DNA of 64,000 nt from NCBI GenBank assembly GCA_011799875.1, contig CM022302.1, forward strand, positions 305,795,048 to 305,859,047, in the 5' to 3' direction. The translations under genes and the position numbers were made by a program. Origin of the DNA: Thinopyrum elongatum (taxonomy: Eukaryota > Streptophyta > Magnoliopsida > Poales > Poaceae). Below are positions 33,371 through 46,345 of the stretch, in pieces; position 1 is the first letter of the stretch; each line of letters opens with the position of its first letter. The notes beneath the pieces were generated by a model, which was not told the DNA's origin, searched no databases, and worked only from the letters and a program-made list of their open reading frames with translations.

Positions 33371-35709
33371 TCTGTGCATCACTCCCAAGATGTGCAGGGC
33401 CAGCAAGCACGCCAGTATGCTGGCAAAAATAGGCCACAACTGCAGGATGGAGATGAAGCTCCTTCAAACTCTGTTAGAAGTAAGAACAACTCTCGCTCTT
33501 CGCACCGCTCCTTGCAAAGTACGCCGACAGAAGCCCTGGCACGATCATATTTGCTCCATGATTTCCCTCCTGTTGAGGACAAGATGGAGGAGTAGAGAGC
33601 CACCATCCAAAGTCTCATAAGCTTCGTCAACAATGACAAGCCGCAACAGGCGGGGCCCTCGCAGCAGCAGCCCACTGCACCGGTGCATGCTGCTGGCAAG
33701 CAGACCTGAGGTGGCGCACCTATGATGCAATCCCCTCCACGACAACAACAGTGGCAGAGTCAGCAGGTCGACGCCCATGATGACATGTCTATGGCATTAT
33801 CCGATCCGCGAGCTCACCATGATCAGCGCCAAGTCCTTCAGGAACGGCGCGGAGAAGACGCTCGAACCACCATCGAGCAACGCCGGGAAGCACGCCGTCA
33901 ATCCAACGCGCATGGTGGACCTATCATTGATGAGCCAGCATCAGGGTTCACTAGGTGCTTACCTTATGAGGTAGTTTGCCCAGTGTTTACCTGTGAGCTG
34001 CGGCAAGTCCGATGGCCCTCATCCCATAGCTTCAGGCCGGAGGTGCAGGAAAAATATGACGACAAGATCAACCCGGCGGAGTTCCTCGGCATCTACACCG
34101 TTGTGGTGCAGGCTGCCGGGGGACGTGACTACAAGATCCTCGCCAACTACTTCCCGTTGGCACTCAAGTCCAACATGAGGTTGTGGTTGATAAACTTGCC
34201 GAAGAACTCCATTTCTTCTTGGTCAGAGTTTTGCCATGAGTTCGTTGGCGCTTTCACTAGGGGCCACAAGGTTCCCGGCCAGCCCAGCGACCTACATGTG
34301 CTCCCGTAGAGACATGGTGAGTATCTCCGCAAGTATATCCGGAGATTCAGTCGCGTGCAACGCAACATTCCCGACATCCACCCTGCTGCTGTGATTGTTG
34401 CATTACACATGAATGTGCATAATTGCAAGATGCAGGAGGAAATGGCCATGAATAAGGTGAGGGATGTCGCCAAGCTTTACGCTCTGTCCGACAAGTGTGC
34501 GCATGCTGAATATGGGAGGAGACTTCCCGGGGAAGGAGTTGGCGCCAAAGTCGGTTCTGAAGATGACGGCGCATCGGCCCCGAAGAAGAAAGGCCACAAG
34601 CGAACAGGAATTACAAGGGCAATGCCGTAATGGCAGTCGAGGGTTTCGGTGACTCCACTGCCACCAAGAAGCCGAAGACAAAGAGCTCCGGCAAGGAAGT
34701 TGCCGGATGCGCTAGTTGTCAAGAGGTTGTGGCGGGCGAGAAGATGGAGGGATCTGGCAAGCCATATTGCAAGATCCACCGCACCAAGGGCCATGATCTC
34801 CAGGAATGCCAACAAGTAGAGCAGCTTGCCGAGAAGCAAAAATCTGAGTACGAGAAGCGCGGCAATGAGAAGGGCCAAGACGATGTTGGTGGGTCCGGCA
34901 AGAAGGGTCGTAGTAGCCGCGGAGGTCGCTGCGGCAAGGCCAAGCAGCAGAAGGAAAAGCCTGCTTGAGGCCGCAATACAGAGGAAGATGAAGATGATGA
35001 TGAGGACAAGGATGAAGAGGTGTCCAGCGAACAAGAGTTCTAGAAAGCAACCGCAACTATGTGCATTGACGGAGGTGCATCTTTGCAGTCCTCTCACCGC
35101 CAGCTCAAGCAGTGGGCGCGTGAGATCCATGCACCAAAGCCGGCAGTAGAAGCTCAGAAGCCACTCAAGTGGTCAAACACACCCATCATCTTTGATGCTG
35201 AGGACCACCCTGATCGCACAACCATGGTCGGGTGCTTGCCATTGTTGGTCTCACCAACAATTCGCAACCTCAAGGTCACAAAGATGCTGGTTGATGGTGG
35301 GGCTGGCTTGAAGTTGATCTCGCCAGATGTGATCAAGAGGCTCCAAATTTCCGATGAAGATCTCAAGAAAATGGGAATGTTTCAAGGGATCAATTAGGGA
35401 AGGAGCCAACCAATGGGGAAGATCACTCTGCCGGTGACTTTGGTGGCGAGCTGAACTATAGGACGGAGAAGATTGTCTTCGACGTCGTCAAGATTTCGTT
35501 GCCTTATAATGGGCTTCTTAGTCGCCCAGCCCTAGCCAAGTTCATGGCGGCATCCGACTAAATGCTCAAGATGCCAGTGCCAATGAGCATCATCACCATC
35601 CACTCGGACAAGAAAGTTGTAGTTATCTACGCCGATCAACTCTACCGGGAAGCAGTTGCAGCATCTGCTACCAAGGCAAATGCTCCTGCCGACAAAGCTC
35701 TTGGGGGAA
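33371..35709 (+). pseudogene. Gypsy gag-protease remnant (element G), host of CACTA A
   Basis: A gag-type reading passes through the PF03732-like core: PEVQEKYDDKINPAEFLGIY, DYKILANYFPLALKSNMRLW and SWSEFCHEFVGAFTRG (34040-34260). A zinc-knuckle-like segment (CKIHRTKGHDLQEC, near 34770) and a retroviral-type aspartic protease follow, with the active-site-like LVDGGAGLKLIS at 35289. LPYNGLLSRPALAKFM near 35500 marks the end of protease. It is broken by TAG at 33593, 34307, 35039 and 35395, by TGA and TAA stops, and by a frameshift near 34610. The LTR and primer site are missing to the left, where CACTA A sits. To the right it is cut by element E, with GGGAA before the LTR. Confidence 0.8.
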
Positions 35710-36191
35710 TGTCGGTGTGAAAACCAGTGGACCTTAAGGTAGGGGGTCCCGAGCTGTGAATCTCGGACAGATGGTAACAAGAACAAGTGAGACAGTATTT
35801 ACCTAGGTTCGGGCTCTCTTGATGGAGGTAAAACCCTATGTCCTGCTCTTGTTTATATTGATGGACATGTATCGAGTACAAGCTCGATCTACCTCGAGAT
35901 CGTAAGTTGTGTTCTAACCCTAGGGCTAGGTGAGTGTAATTGTGATTCCGTCCCTCCTACGTGCTAAACCAGGTAGGGTATCTACAGTTACATGATCGGT
36001 ATTCAGGGAGATCACATGAAGGCGGTAGGCGATGTCTGGGAGTATACGTCAAGTCTTCGACAGGTATAGTCTTGATCACGCCCAGATGTGTAGCTTCGGG
36101 AGTCCTCCTTGGTGAGAATATGGTCCCGCTGGCCCAGCCCGATGACTATGGGCTGACTAGGTTTGTATGCCCCTAGTCCAGGACACCGTCA
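35710..36191 (-). repeat. 3' LTR of element E (482 bp)
   Basis: On the plus strand it starts TGTCGGTGTGAAAACC and ends GGACACCGTCA, with inverted ends TG-CGGTGT. It contains TTCGGGCTCTCTTGATGGAG and GGTAAAACCC, phrases common in Triticeae Gypsy LTRs. Confidence 0.85.
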
Positions 36192-36209
36192 GTAGCCCTC
36201 GAACTAATC
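36192..36209 (-). other. Polypurine tract of element E
   Basis: Minus strand GATTAGTTCGAGGGCTAC abuts the LTR and fixes the element's orientation. Confidence 0.7.
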
Positions 36210-36811
36210 TTGTATGCCGAGGACAACCTTTTTGAAGTAAATGACTTCAGATCCGAAGTCCTTGGCTTGACAGACGAGTTCCCCTTCTTTGGTAATTCAA
36301 GATTCCTTCACTTTAAAGGATACTATAAGCCACCTCCAAAAGGAATAGCATCCTTAAAGCACGGCTTAGCCGACCTCACCTAGCGCCCGAAGACGCGGGG
36401 TCACTTAGCCTCGAAGGCCGGCTGCATACGTGTGAATAGTGCTTTCTAGCCTGACAACTTTATCGAAGCGGCACTACCTACGACGGGTCAAGAAGTTACT
36501 CCTCACCCAAATCGTGGCCTGAGGCAACCTTTTTACTGGCGCATCCCATCGAGGTGGAGATCGTGCCTGTTTTCTTAGAGATATCATTAAGATTTTGTTT
36601 CCCCCCGTACGCATAATGGCATCTTTTGCGGAGAGTGGAGATTTCACCGGCGCGGGAGAAGGACTCTTGGCCTTTCACCAGCCTATAAGAGTAAAAAGAT
36701 AGCAAAGGAAAGAAACACACTCTCATTTCCCTCGCCTGCTGCCTCTCAAGCTATAGCGCCCAGATCCAATCTCACACTCCTTCACAGCGATCCTAGCTCC
36801 CATTCCCAGCA
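36210..36811 (+). promoter_or_regulatory. Leader and candidate promoter of the antisense ORF of E
   Basis: No other gene. GCCTATAAGAG (36681-36691) lies about 125 bp before the ATG at 36812, with a C-rich leader between them (CCTCGCCTGCTGCCTCTC). This fits a promoter driving the antisense ORF, independent of the LTR. Confidence 0.4.
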
Positions 36812-37780
36812 ATGGCCGACGCCACCCTCACGGGGCATTGGACTGGTTCCTCTGTTATAGAGGGCACCATCCTAGAGCTGTGCAGTGCGCGGTACATCCC
36901 GTAGGAGGTCGCCACCCGCATGCCAGACGCCAACCAACAGGCACCCGCTCCCAGCCAAGGGGAGAGGGTACTCTTTGTTCCCCACCTTGTCAGAGGTCTG
37001 GGATTCCTGCTACACCCCTTTGTGCGTGGGGTCATGTTCTACTATGGGCTGGATTTTCATCATCTGGCCCCAAAATCCATCACCAACCTCTCCTCCTTCA
37101 TTATGGTCTGCGAGGCCTTCCTCCATGTCGAGCCACACTTCGTCCTATGGCTGAAGATTTCGGCGTCAAGACAAAGTGTAGCGGCTCTGATTTGGCAGAC
37201 TGTGGAGGTGTGATGATCAGTAAGAACAAGAAGGTCAGTAGGTTCAAAGGCACTTTCATACACTAGTGGAAAAATGGCTAGCCACAACTTTTGTTGGTGG
37301 CGCGCCATTTTCCATCAACACTAGCACTATTTTTTTCAAATAGTGCTGGTGTCGGCCAAACTAGCACGTCAGCTATAATTTGGTATTGTTGGCGTGGATA
37401 TTTGTGCTAAGGTCACTACTATGTGGGCCCAACTGTCGTGACCAGTTGCAAGATATTGCTGGTGTGCGATTTATAGAAATGCCATAGATACGTAACCAAT
37501 GCTGTCGTGCCACCTTTTGGAATGCCAGCACTAAGTTTTGCCTATATAGAAGTGTTGGCAGCCCTTGTTTCTCAAATACATTCACTTCCACTCTCCACAA
37601 AATTCTACACCCTCTTAGTTAGCTGCTTGGGTGACAACGGACCCACCAGAGCTTGTCGAATCGGCACCAGCCCCGCGTGCGAGCCCACCTTGGCATGGCG
37701 TGTTGAAGGTTTGGGACTCTGCGGCCTTGGCCGAGCTCTCTTCTGGCCCCGTTGGCTACGACATGAGCTCGCCATAGCCA

Positions 37781-38206
37781 ATGCAGCCGGCCCTATCTGG
37801 CGAATCATCCCGCTGCAGCACGATGTCCATTCGATCCGGCAACTATGCCATCGGCGCCGAAGCTGTCGGGAATCGAGCGAGGGCACCTGTGCTGCTTTGT
37901 GGTTGTCGACGCCATGCTGATAAGCATATATCGCACACGGAATGGAATCCAGAGCGGGAGTCCTACATCTGCACTAACCGTGCAAAGGTAATAACACAGA
38001 AAATACCCCTTGATCTATTTCTGCTAATTTGCAAAATTCAACTCTATATATCGTCTAGTTAGTGTCGCTCACATGAATATGTGTGTTTATATTGTGATCC
38101 ACAGGCGTCAGGGACAAAGTATTGCTACACATGGATATGGGTTGATCCCTTGCAGAAGTATGTGAGCAATTTGCTCGAGTACTCCATTGGACCACTAAGA
38201 CATTAG
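37781..38206 (+). CDS. GRF-type zinc-finger protein in CACTA C (two exons)
   Basis: Exon 1, 37781-37987 (69 codons), ends AAAG|GTAATA. The intron ends at ATCCACAG, and exon 2, 38105-38206, continues in phase to TAG. The product is about 102 residues. Residues about 39-88 fit the GRF zinc finger: CGC at the start, then EWNPERESYIC (family: NPGRxFYxC), then YCYTWIWVD (family: CxFFxW). Known GRF fingers bind single-stranded DNA or RNA in nucleic-acid enzymes. The frame is intact and splice sites are good, unlike the neighbours. The start is the first in-frame ATG after a TAG; an earlier exon cannot be excluded. A second ORF-like stretch continues to about 38370 after the stop. Confidence 0.6.
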
Positions 38207-39146
38207 ATAGATGAGATGCAACTCAAGATTGATGTGATGCGCGGCCAAATCCAAAAATTCAAGATGCTGCGATACGCTCTTTTAGCTAGAGTTATGCATG
38301 GCCACGTTCTCCCAGCTGATTCAGTGGTAGCATTTTTTCTCGTGAGAGCCATTACGTTGATGATGTTCTTAGTCTAGATCAAGAGTAGTAGTATAAGTTA
38401 TATATATTCGTTATTATTTTCATCCTTCAACTATTATGTATCTAGGCCAGATTAATGAGATCGATGTTGTGTTCTAATTATTGGTCTTGTATGTTTACAT
38501 ATTACACAAAATAATTAATGAAATAAAATATAAAATTAACAATATAATAAATAGTAAGAAAATAAAACAATAAAATAGTAAACTAACACCTATATGAATA
38601 TAAAAAACAATCTCTGTAACACATAAAACTATAAAAAGAAAAATTAATAAAAATTTAAAAAATAATAGCAATGGCGTTGGCAATGTAGGCCAACGCCAGC
38701 AATTACTCCGCCGGCCACGGCCGGATTAAAATTTAACGCCCCCACACACACCTCTCTCATTCTATCCCCACCCTCCCCAAATCGCCGCCTCCACCGTCGC
38801 CGCCCCCGGTCAGATTAAAATTAACGCCCCCACACACACCTTTCTCATTCTATCCCCACCCGACCCAAATCGCCGCCTCCACCGTCGTCGCCCCCGTGAC
38901 CGTCGGCTCTGCCTCCACCCCGTCGCCCCCGTCTCCTCCATCTCCAACCCGTCACCCCGCCGCCTCCATCACGCCGCCGCCCAATCGTCTCCGCCTCAAC
39001 CGCCGGTGTGCCCGTCGTCTTCGCCTCCGCCTCCACCCTGCCGCCCCCGCACCCGTCGTTGTCGCCTCCGTCTCCGCCCCGCTGCCCCTGTCGTCTCCAC
39101 TCCACAACGCCCCCATCGGCGTCTCCGGCCGCCGCTAGTGAGTTCT
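38207..39146 (+). other. CACTA C internal region, with an 88-bp tandem duplication
   Basis: 38390-38690 is AT-rich and non-coding. At 38725-38900 a segment of about 88 bp (AGATTAAAATT-AACGCCCC, then CACACACACCT, then CAAATCGCCGCCTCCACCGT) is present twice. 38900-39130 is C-rich with CCGTCGCC repeats. No gene assigned. Confidence 0.6.
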
Positions 39147-39560
39147 ACATAATGTAGTGTAGTGTAGTGTAATAGGAGTAGTTTAGAATTCTTAGTGTAA
39201 TAGTAGTAGTGTAGAATTCATACTGTAGATTTTTGTGTAGTTGTAGTGTAGAATTCTTATTGTAATAGTAGTAGTGTAGATTTTTGTGTAGTTGTAGTGT
39301 AGAATTCTTATTGTAATAATAGTATTGCAGAATTCGTAGTGTAGATTTTTGTGTAGTTGTAGTGTAAGATTTTTGTGTAGTTGTAGTGTAGAATTTTTAG
39401 TGTAAGAATAATGTAGAGTTTTGTGTGTAAAGGTAGTGTAAAATTTTAGTGTAAGATTCTAGCTAGTGTGCTTTTATTGTAGTTCTATGTAGTGTACTTG
39501 TAGTGACAAAATATAGTGTAGTTGTAGACTACGATTTTAGTCTAGTTGTAGTGTATGTTT
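39147..39560 (+). repeat. GTGTAG/TTGTAG minisatellite
   Basis: More than 40 degenerate copies of a 6-bp TGTAGT-type word, organised in longer units of the type TGTAGAATTCTTAGTGTAATAG repeated about every 55-65 bp. It lies in the intron before the AP2 exon. Confidence 0.75.
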
Positions 39561-40000
39561 TATTACATTGTAGATTGTAGGTTTTGCAGATTCAAAATCA
39601 CGATTCTGACAACCTTGCTTGTTAATATGCCCGTTTTTTACTAACTTGTTAGTTATATATGCACCGTCACAGATGGCTCCAAAGTTTCGGGGTGTGCGAC
39701 CGAAGGGAAATAAGTACTATGTCACCATTAGGAAGGACAATGTCGTCCATGAGCTTGGGCATTGGGACACCCTAGGGTTAGCGGCGCGCGCCTATGATGC
39801 CATGGTGGTAGAGTTCTTTCAGGAAGGAGCAACTCTGAACTTCCCTGAGTGCCGTGAGTACACAAAGTTCCTCGCGCCAAACGGCAAGCACTACAAAAAA
39901 AACACTTCTGTGATGGTATGTGTTTGTCATAGTAGGTCATGTTTTCTATCATTCATGTACATCCATGACGATTTTATGACAGAATCAAGATAGTCATACC

Positions 40001-40853
40001 TGTCGGTGTTCTGGGAATCAGGGTACCTAGACTTGCCTGCCTGCGGCCCACGGCATGAGTCCATCGACGGCCTGGTATGACCCATCTGCAAGACCCTCGC
40101 GAGGGGAAAAGCCTCATGCGGTGGACGACACCAAGACCTCCCGAGGGAGTGGCCTCCCTAGGTGGCCTCCCGACGAGCGGAGATTTCTATGCAGGTACCC
40201 AGCCTCATTAGGCTACCATGACGACCAAGGCAGGCGAGCGCGAGTGGGCGCAGAGAAGGCAGTTTCCTCTTTGGTGCTAAGGAGGACAGGACAGGCGTGG
40301 ATTCGTGAGGAATCTGACAAAGGTTTCCATTCCGGTGCAACGAGACCAAGACCGCCAGCGCGGTAGGATGGATCTCCTCGCCGAGCCCACCGTTGCGTCA
40401 CGACTAGAAGCTTTGCAGGCGAAGACCACCTTTTGTCAGGATAAGATGTACCACTTGTCCCCTTTCAAATTGGCCACTGTGGGATCCCTTCCCGCCTACG
40501 TTTTGGGGGAAGAGGACCGAGGCCACTATAAGTATAGGTTAGCCACCACCGTAGAAGGGATCCGATCCCCCGGTCGACTCATTCTCTCACCCCCGAACCT
40601 CGCGAGGTTGTTCATCACTTGTACTAGTTCATCCTCAGCCCCTCGTGAGGCCCATCCACCACAAAGCAGGAGTAGGGTCTTACACCGCAAGGTGGCCTGA
40701 ACCTGGGTAAACTACCGTGTCCATCTTCTTCCTTGTTCGTGTGAATCGAGCTAGGCCATGGGGCGACGGGCTGGTAGGCTGGATAGGTTGAGTTCTTCGC
40801 ACACGCCCCAGAGTTCGAACCTTTCTTGGGTCTCCGGAGCCCTGAATCCGACA
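40001..40853 (+). mobile_element. Solo LTR of the T2/T3 Tat family
   Basis: Starts TGTCGGTGTTCTGGG, ends GAATCCGACA, with an exact ATACC duplication on both sides (39996-40000, 40854-40858). It is closely similar to the T2 LTRs throughout, including the TATA region (TATAAGTA at 40527). It interrupts the terminal 110 bp of CACTA B. Confidence 0.93.
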
Positions 40854-40858
40854 ATACC

Positions 40859-41950
40859 TGTGCTGTCATAGAAGTGTTCCATGATAATACCAAAATTATC
40901 ATCACGGAAGTGTCCACTTCCATGACGATAAATGGAGCGTCATGGAAGTGCTTTTGTCAAGGGTAACCGACACGTGGCATCCACCGTAATGGGTCGCTGT
41001 TAAGCTATCGGGTTCCGGTTTGGATCCGATAACCCGTTAACAGCCCGGACCAATGGGGATTTTTCACGTGTAAAATTCTCATTCACCGGCAGATCCACAT
41101 GTCGGCTCAGCGTTGGGACAGATGTCATCCAGCGAATGGACGGGACGCGCCTATGATACGTCAACACGTGGCTCGGCCCAACTATGGCCCATTCAGGTTA
41201 AAAGGCCGGCCCGTTTGACCTAGTCAAAAGGTAACGACCCGGCCCACTGAAAGCCTGTTAGCGGCCTGTTCGCATATAGCCCATTTACAACCCGCTAACT
41301 CACAGCCCATTATGGCCCATCCGAATTAGGCCTAGTAGCGTCATCTGGGCCATCCAATATGATTCTAGCCCGTTGTAACTTCTGGCCCATGTATGGCCCA
41401 TGACGTCTTTCGGCCCATATGAGGCCCTTTGTAACTCTTGGCCCATTAATGGCCTGTGGTGAAACTGGCCCATAATGAACAGTATATCGCTTTATACCCA
41501 TTAACGGCCCATTATTCCATTGGGCCATTTCCAACCCATGTTATCTTTCGGCCTTCTAAGGGCCCATTTATTCTTGGGCTGATTTGCAGCATTCGATTAC
41601 TTACGATATGTTACTGGCCTGTTCCAGTTGTGTGCAAAATTAAGCCTGTGGTTAAAGTCGGCCCGTTTGTGGCTTGTTAATCCGTTGGGCCGTTTTCATA
41701 GCGTCATCAAATACGGCCCATTAATGACCCGTTATGCCTGTCGATAGAATCAAGCCCGTTATACTCATCGGCCTATTTACGGCCCATTATGGTCGTCCCA
41801 TGAAAGGACGATTCCCACTCTAGCCCGTTTATGGCCCATAATGCGGTTCGTTATTGGCCCATGTTTGGCCAATCAATCATACATCCCGTAGAAGGCCCGT
41901 AGGAGGCCCATGGTCACTACTGCAGATAGCAGGACCATGGTGGCAACGGT
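40859..41950 (-). repeat. GGCCCA-rich subterminal repeats of CACTA B
   Basis: About 40 GGCCCA/GGCCCAT words in 900 bp, in units such as GGCCCATTAATGGCC, after a unique terminal part that contains CGACACGTGGCATCC. Mirror image of 31955-33350. No gene. Confidence 0.8.
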
Positions 41951-42268
41951 CTGTATATAGCCCATGGTTATTGTGGCCTAGTTTTAAAAAATAGGTTATT
42001 GCGGCCACTAGCAAACCGCGGAAAAAGAACTTCACTGACTACAAGCAAACAAATAAACAAGACAACAAGGAAATAAATAAGCAAGCAACTTAAGCTAGGG
42101 TATTACGGCTATTACACTTATTACATCCACTGTGTATCAAAGTTCGCCACCAGTGCAAATATGGGGAACAAGGCAGCATATTACCTACACTGGTTGTCAA
42201 TGTTGGCGACCAGTGCAAATAAACTCCGCAACAAAACAAATCCAAAACTGAAACCACTTTACAAGAGC

Positions 42269-42706
42269 TCAAGAAACAATATCCTGGGTATCCACCATGC
42301 TGGCAAGAAGCTTAGCAAGCTTCTTAGCTTTGTCTTGTTTGGCGCTTAAATCCTCGAGGGCTTGCTGTTGCACCAGAAAGTATGCATCTGAATTCTGCAG
42401 GGACTTCCTTAGTCCTTCAGCTTCCTGTCGCAGCACATCTGATCGATGTCTTTCAACTTGAAGTTGCGACTCAAGAAGCCGAACTGATTCAGGCAGCGAG
42501 TTCGAAGAGCTTGTGCCAGCAGTAGTGGCCAGTAACTCGAACACTACATCAAGACAGGACTTTAGAGTTGTCTCACTGTCTTCAAGATAGTTTTTATCAG
42601 CTTTCTTGGAGACCAACAGGGAAGTCTCACTATCTTGAACCTTATCTGCATTACTTCCATTACCATTGCATAACGGGGTACTCTTCTCCAATATTTTGTC
42701 CGCATT
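42269..42706 (-). CDS. Last exon of the CACTA B passenger gene
   Basis: Opens after the acceptor GTTTCTCTTTTAG and reads NADKILEKSTPL, then LVSKKADKNYLEDSETTLKS and CLDVVFELLATTAGTSSSNS, then LESQLQVERHRSDVLRQEAE and LAKLLASMVDTQDIVS. Residues 75-135 form a clear amphipathic coiled coil. This is the best-conserved part between A and B. The intact frame of about 145 codons contrasts with the exon before it. Confidence 0.6.
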   Translation of the reverse strand, partial: NADKILEKSTPLCNGNGSNADKVQDSETSLLVSKKADKNYLEDSETTLKSCLDVVFELLATTAGTSSSNSLPESVRLLESQLQVERHRSDVLRQEAEGLRKSLQNSDAYFLVQQQALEDLSAKQDKAKKLAKLLASMVDTQDIVS

Positions 42707-43549
42707 CTAAAAGAGAAACAAGCAGACACATCACAGGTTTACCATGTTGTATATGAAACTCATTTTGGTAAACCAGTTCAGTACTAAGGTGGACAGGATA
42801 ACAGCATGAAACAAACATATATCTATGTAGTATGGTCACTGTATGGTGTATATCATTCTAGTTTATGTTGCCAAATCAAGATAGAGATGGTTCAAATCAT
42901 ATCTGTTTAAGACAAAGCAGCATAGATAGAGTATAAGTGTGGGATACTACATAGCACAAACAACACTTGTAATGTGCATGGCATGAGAACATAACAAGTT
43001 TAAAACATACTAGTTGCGCCATTGCAGTTTCAATTGCATCCTTCAAATTTGAAATTAGTTGGTATGAGTAAATACAATGATACAAGAGCAAATGAGTATG
43101 AACCATAGCTACGGAACCTGACCTGAGAACAATTCTTCTTCTACTTTAAGCATTGACTTGGGTTTTGGAGTGGTGGTCCTCGTGCTTTGAGCACTGTTGT
43201 TGCCTTACTAACTGCTCATGTTTGGGTGCTCTGTGGTGCAGACGGTGCTGTGTCAACAGGAACTGGGTTACTATCTGCTGGGGTTGGGGTTAGAAGGGGT
43301 GTAGCTGGTTCTCTGTCCAACTAGGTAGGGGTACAATCTGCGTGAGTCTAGGTTATGTGTGGTGGGGCTGGTTCTTGGGCAAGTACAACAGTGGTTCTAT
43401 CTACATCGACGGGTAGCACGATCTTTTCTGAAGACCGTGTTTTTACTCGCATAGATACTGCCATCACCCGCTCCAATTCAAAGGCTGATAAACAAGAAAA
43501 GTAATTGAATATACAGAAATTGTGTGATACACAGGTGCAATGGATATTA

Positions 43550-45020
43550 GGGAAGAAAACAGGGCATGAAATAATTCACATTTATGTTGTCTAACCAAAC
43601 AGGATAGCATGACACAATTTCACATATATTATGGCTAATTAAACAGGATAGCATGACACAACTTCACATGTATGATGGCTAACTAAACATGATAGAATGA
43701 CATACATCAAAATATGTAAACAGGATGACATGATACAACTATACGATGTGTCTATTAAGGTGGTTGGCATGCCATAATTCACATACATGTCCTCGATGGA
43801 AACATGATGGCACGATATAAATCACGGATAGAATGAAATAATTCAAAATATGATGGCTATGTAAACAGAATGAGATGATATAACTATATTATGTCTTTAG
43901 AAAATGGGTTGGCATGCCATAATTCAGATACATGCTATCTATGTAAACATCATGACATGATACAATTCAAATATATGGTTTATATACTAAGCAAGTGAGC
44001 AGAGGGCAATCACATATATGATGTGTAAACTAAGCAGATGGCATTCAATATTATGTATATGATGTAAAAACTAAGCATTGCAAGACAACATATGCATGAT
44101 ATGAGTAATATAACCCTGCCAAGTTTGAGCATACACCACAGGGGGGAAATAGGACTGGTTATCTATCTCTGAATCCTCCTCTGAGGAGTTATCTGTAACC
44201 AGCAAGATATCTGCTTCAGCAGGTAGCATTGTCTGCTCTGAAGACCTTGTTTTCACTCCAGATTTTCCATCACCAATTCAAATGGCTGATGCACAAGAAG
44301 AGTAGTTGAATATACAAACATTGTCGACAAATGGAATACGTAATACAAAAAAAGGATGGCATGATATAATTCACATATATGATGCTTGGCTAAACAGCAT
44401 GGCATTGCATAATTCACATATATAATGCCTTGCAACAAGATAGCATTGCATAATTCACATATATAATGTCTTGCAACAGGATGGCATTGCATAATTCATA
44501 TACATGGTAATTAGACACTAAACAGGGGACATTCACACAAAGCATTTCTAAACTAAGCAAATGACATGGCAATGCACGACAACATATGCACGATATGAGC
44601 AATATAACCCTGCCAAGTGAGAGCATGCACCTCGGGGAGAAATAGGACTGGTCATCTGTCTCTGAATCCTCCTCTGAGGAGCTATCTGTAACCAACAAGA
44701 CATGTGCTTCATTAGATAGCGTTGTCTGTGCTGAAGACCTTGTTTTCACTCCAGATTTTTCCATGACCGTGTTGAATAGCTGATGCATAGGAAGCGTAAT
44801 TGAATGTACTAACATTGTTGACAAATTTAATATGTAATAAAAAAAGGATGGCATGATATAATTCACATATAAGATGACTGGCTAACCAGGATGGTATTGC
44901 AAAATTCACGTATATTATGCCTGGCTAAACAAGATGGCATTGCATGATTCACATATCTGATATAAAAACTAAATAGATGGCATTCACACAATGCATGTCT
45001 AAACTAAGTAGATGACATAT
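43550..45020 (-). repeat. AT-rich ~45-bp repeats in introns of the CACTA B gene
   Basis: Degenerate units of the type GGATGGCATGATATAATTCA then CATATATGATG-CT-GCTAAAC recur some 20 times, in two or three blocks separated by the duplicated exons. Confidence 0.7.
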
Positions 45021-45190
45021 TTTATGTATAAAGTAAGCAATGCAAGGCACCATATGCATGATATGACCAACATCAGCATGCAAGTTAGAGCAAAAGACCG
45101 CATGGGGGTAAATAGGAGTGGTCCACTCCCTCTAAATCCCCCTCTGAACAGTTCTCTTCCTCTTGATTATAGTCTGGAATGGGGGGAGGG
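44056..45190 (-). repeat. Three ~490-bp tandem copies of an exon-intron unit
   Basis: Starts near 44085, 44586 and 45044 (ACAACATATGCATGATATGA) with the exon CTCTGAATCCTCCTCTGAGGAG inside each. The third copy is the most diverged. A fourth, shorter copy of the exon is at 43400-43480. Confidence 0.75.
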
Positions 45191-45910
45191 GGGTTGCTTT
45201 TGCGCCCACCATGGAGCGATGTCTGCATGAAATTTTATTGCCACGCAAGGCTCGTCTCTTTTTCTCTACATGTTCAGTACCATTCTGTACAATAACTAAC
45301 ATGCATAGGAATAAAACATAGTGAGATTATGTGAGGCGTGGATGCACAAATCTAGAGTGATGGTAGCGAACTGTGGATAGACCCAAAAACAATAATAGCT
45401 TCAGTTAAAAAATATAGATAATGGCTCCTTTAATGTTTGTTTCCACCCAACATGAAACTCATTGTAGACACCCGAGCTTAACCAGATAGTAGACATATAA
45501 TATCGATTACTGCCCCAATATGTACCCCACAACCATTTAAAAACTCAAGTTTGAGCATTAGTTTGGACCTGACTCGGAGTCTCTAATCGGTGAACATGAC
45601 GATAAAGTAGCATGTCATCATATTAAGCGATGCATAACGTAAGCAGACACGAAAGAGTGTGACCTCTCTTGTGGACCCGTGTAGTCCTCAAGGTCATCTG
45701 CTCAGTTGATGATGGTAAGACAGTTGTCGAGGCTGCCGGCGGTGGGGAAGAAGATCTGAGGTGGCGAAAGTCAGTCTCAACGGTGGATCCCTGCTATGGT
45801 GAACCCTTCCGTCGTTCGAGCAGCTGAGCTGGGGTGGACCACAACGTAGCAGGAGCGGGAAAAACCACACAAGGTTTTCTTTGACACATATCTGTAACAG
45901 AAGTAATTCT

Positions 45911-46345
45911 GTAAGGGCTTGTTTGAATTGGAGGATTCGAACAATGCAGGGATAGGAAATACACATGAATAGGATAGGAATGCACGTGCAAAACAGAGAA
46001 TTGAAAAACACATGATTTCTGTCAATCTGGGTGTTTGGTTCACAAGAATTGGAAGATCATGGGAATGCAAAGAAGCATGGTGAAATTAAGTCAAACCACA
46101 AGAAAATGTACAGTTATAATGCTATTATGCTACTATCTCTTAGTCTTGTGCTTCATGAATAGGAATTTGAAAAGGAGGCCAAATGGATATTAAAATTCCT
46201 ACGGTTTTTGTTTCAAGGAGATACTAAAGGAACAAATCCTATAGTTTTCCTTTGCCCCATTCCTTTGAACCAAATGCAGGAATAGTAGTACCATAGGAAA
46301 CTTTCCAATTCCTATGTTTTTTCTTCACTTTTCCTTTCAAGCACT
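45911..46345. repeat. MITE-like repeat, possibly Harbinger type
   Basis: Begins AGGGCTTGTTTGAATTGGAG and contains TTTGGTTCACAAGAATTGGA, GTCTTGTGCTTCATGAATAG and ATTCCTTTGAACCAAATGCA, phrases I know from a widespread grass MITE. Terminal inverted repeats and target duplication are not clear, so the edges are approximate. Confidence 0.45.
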
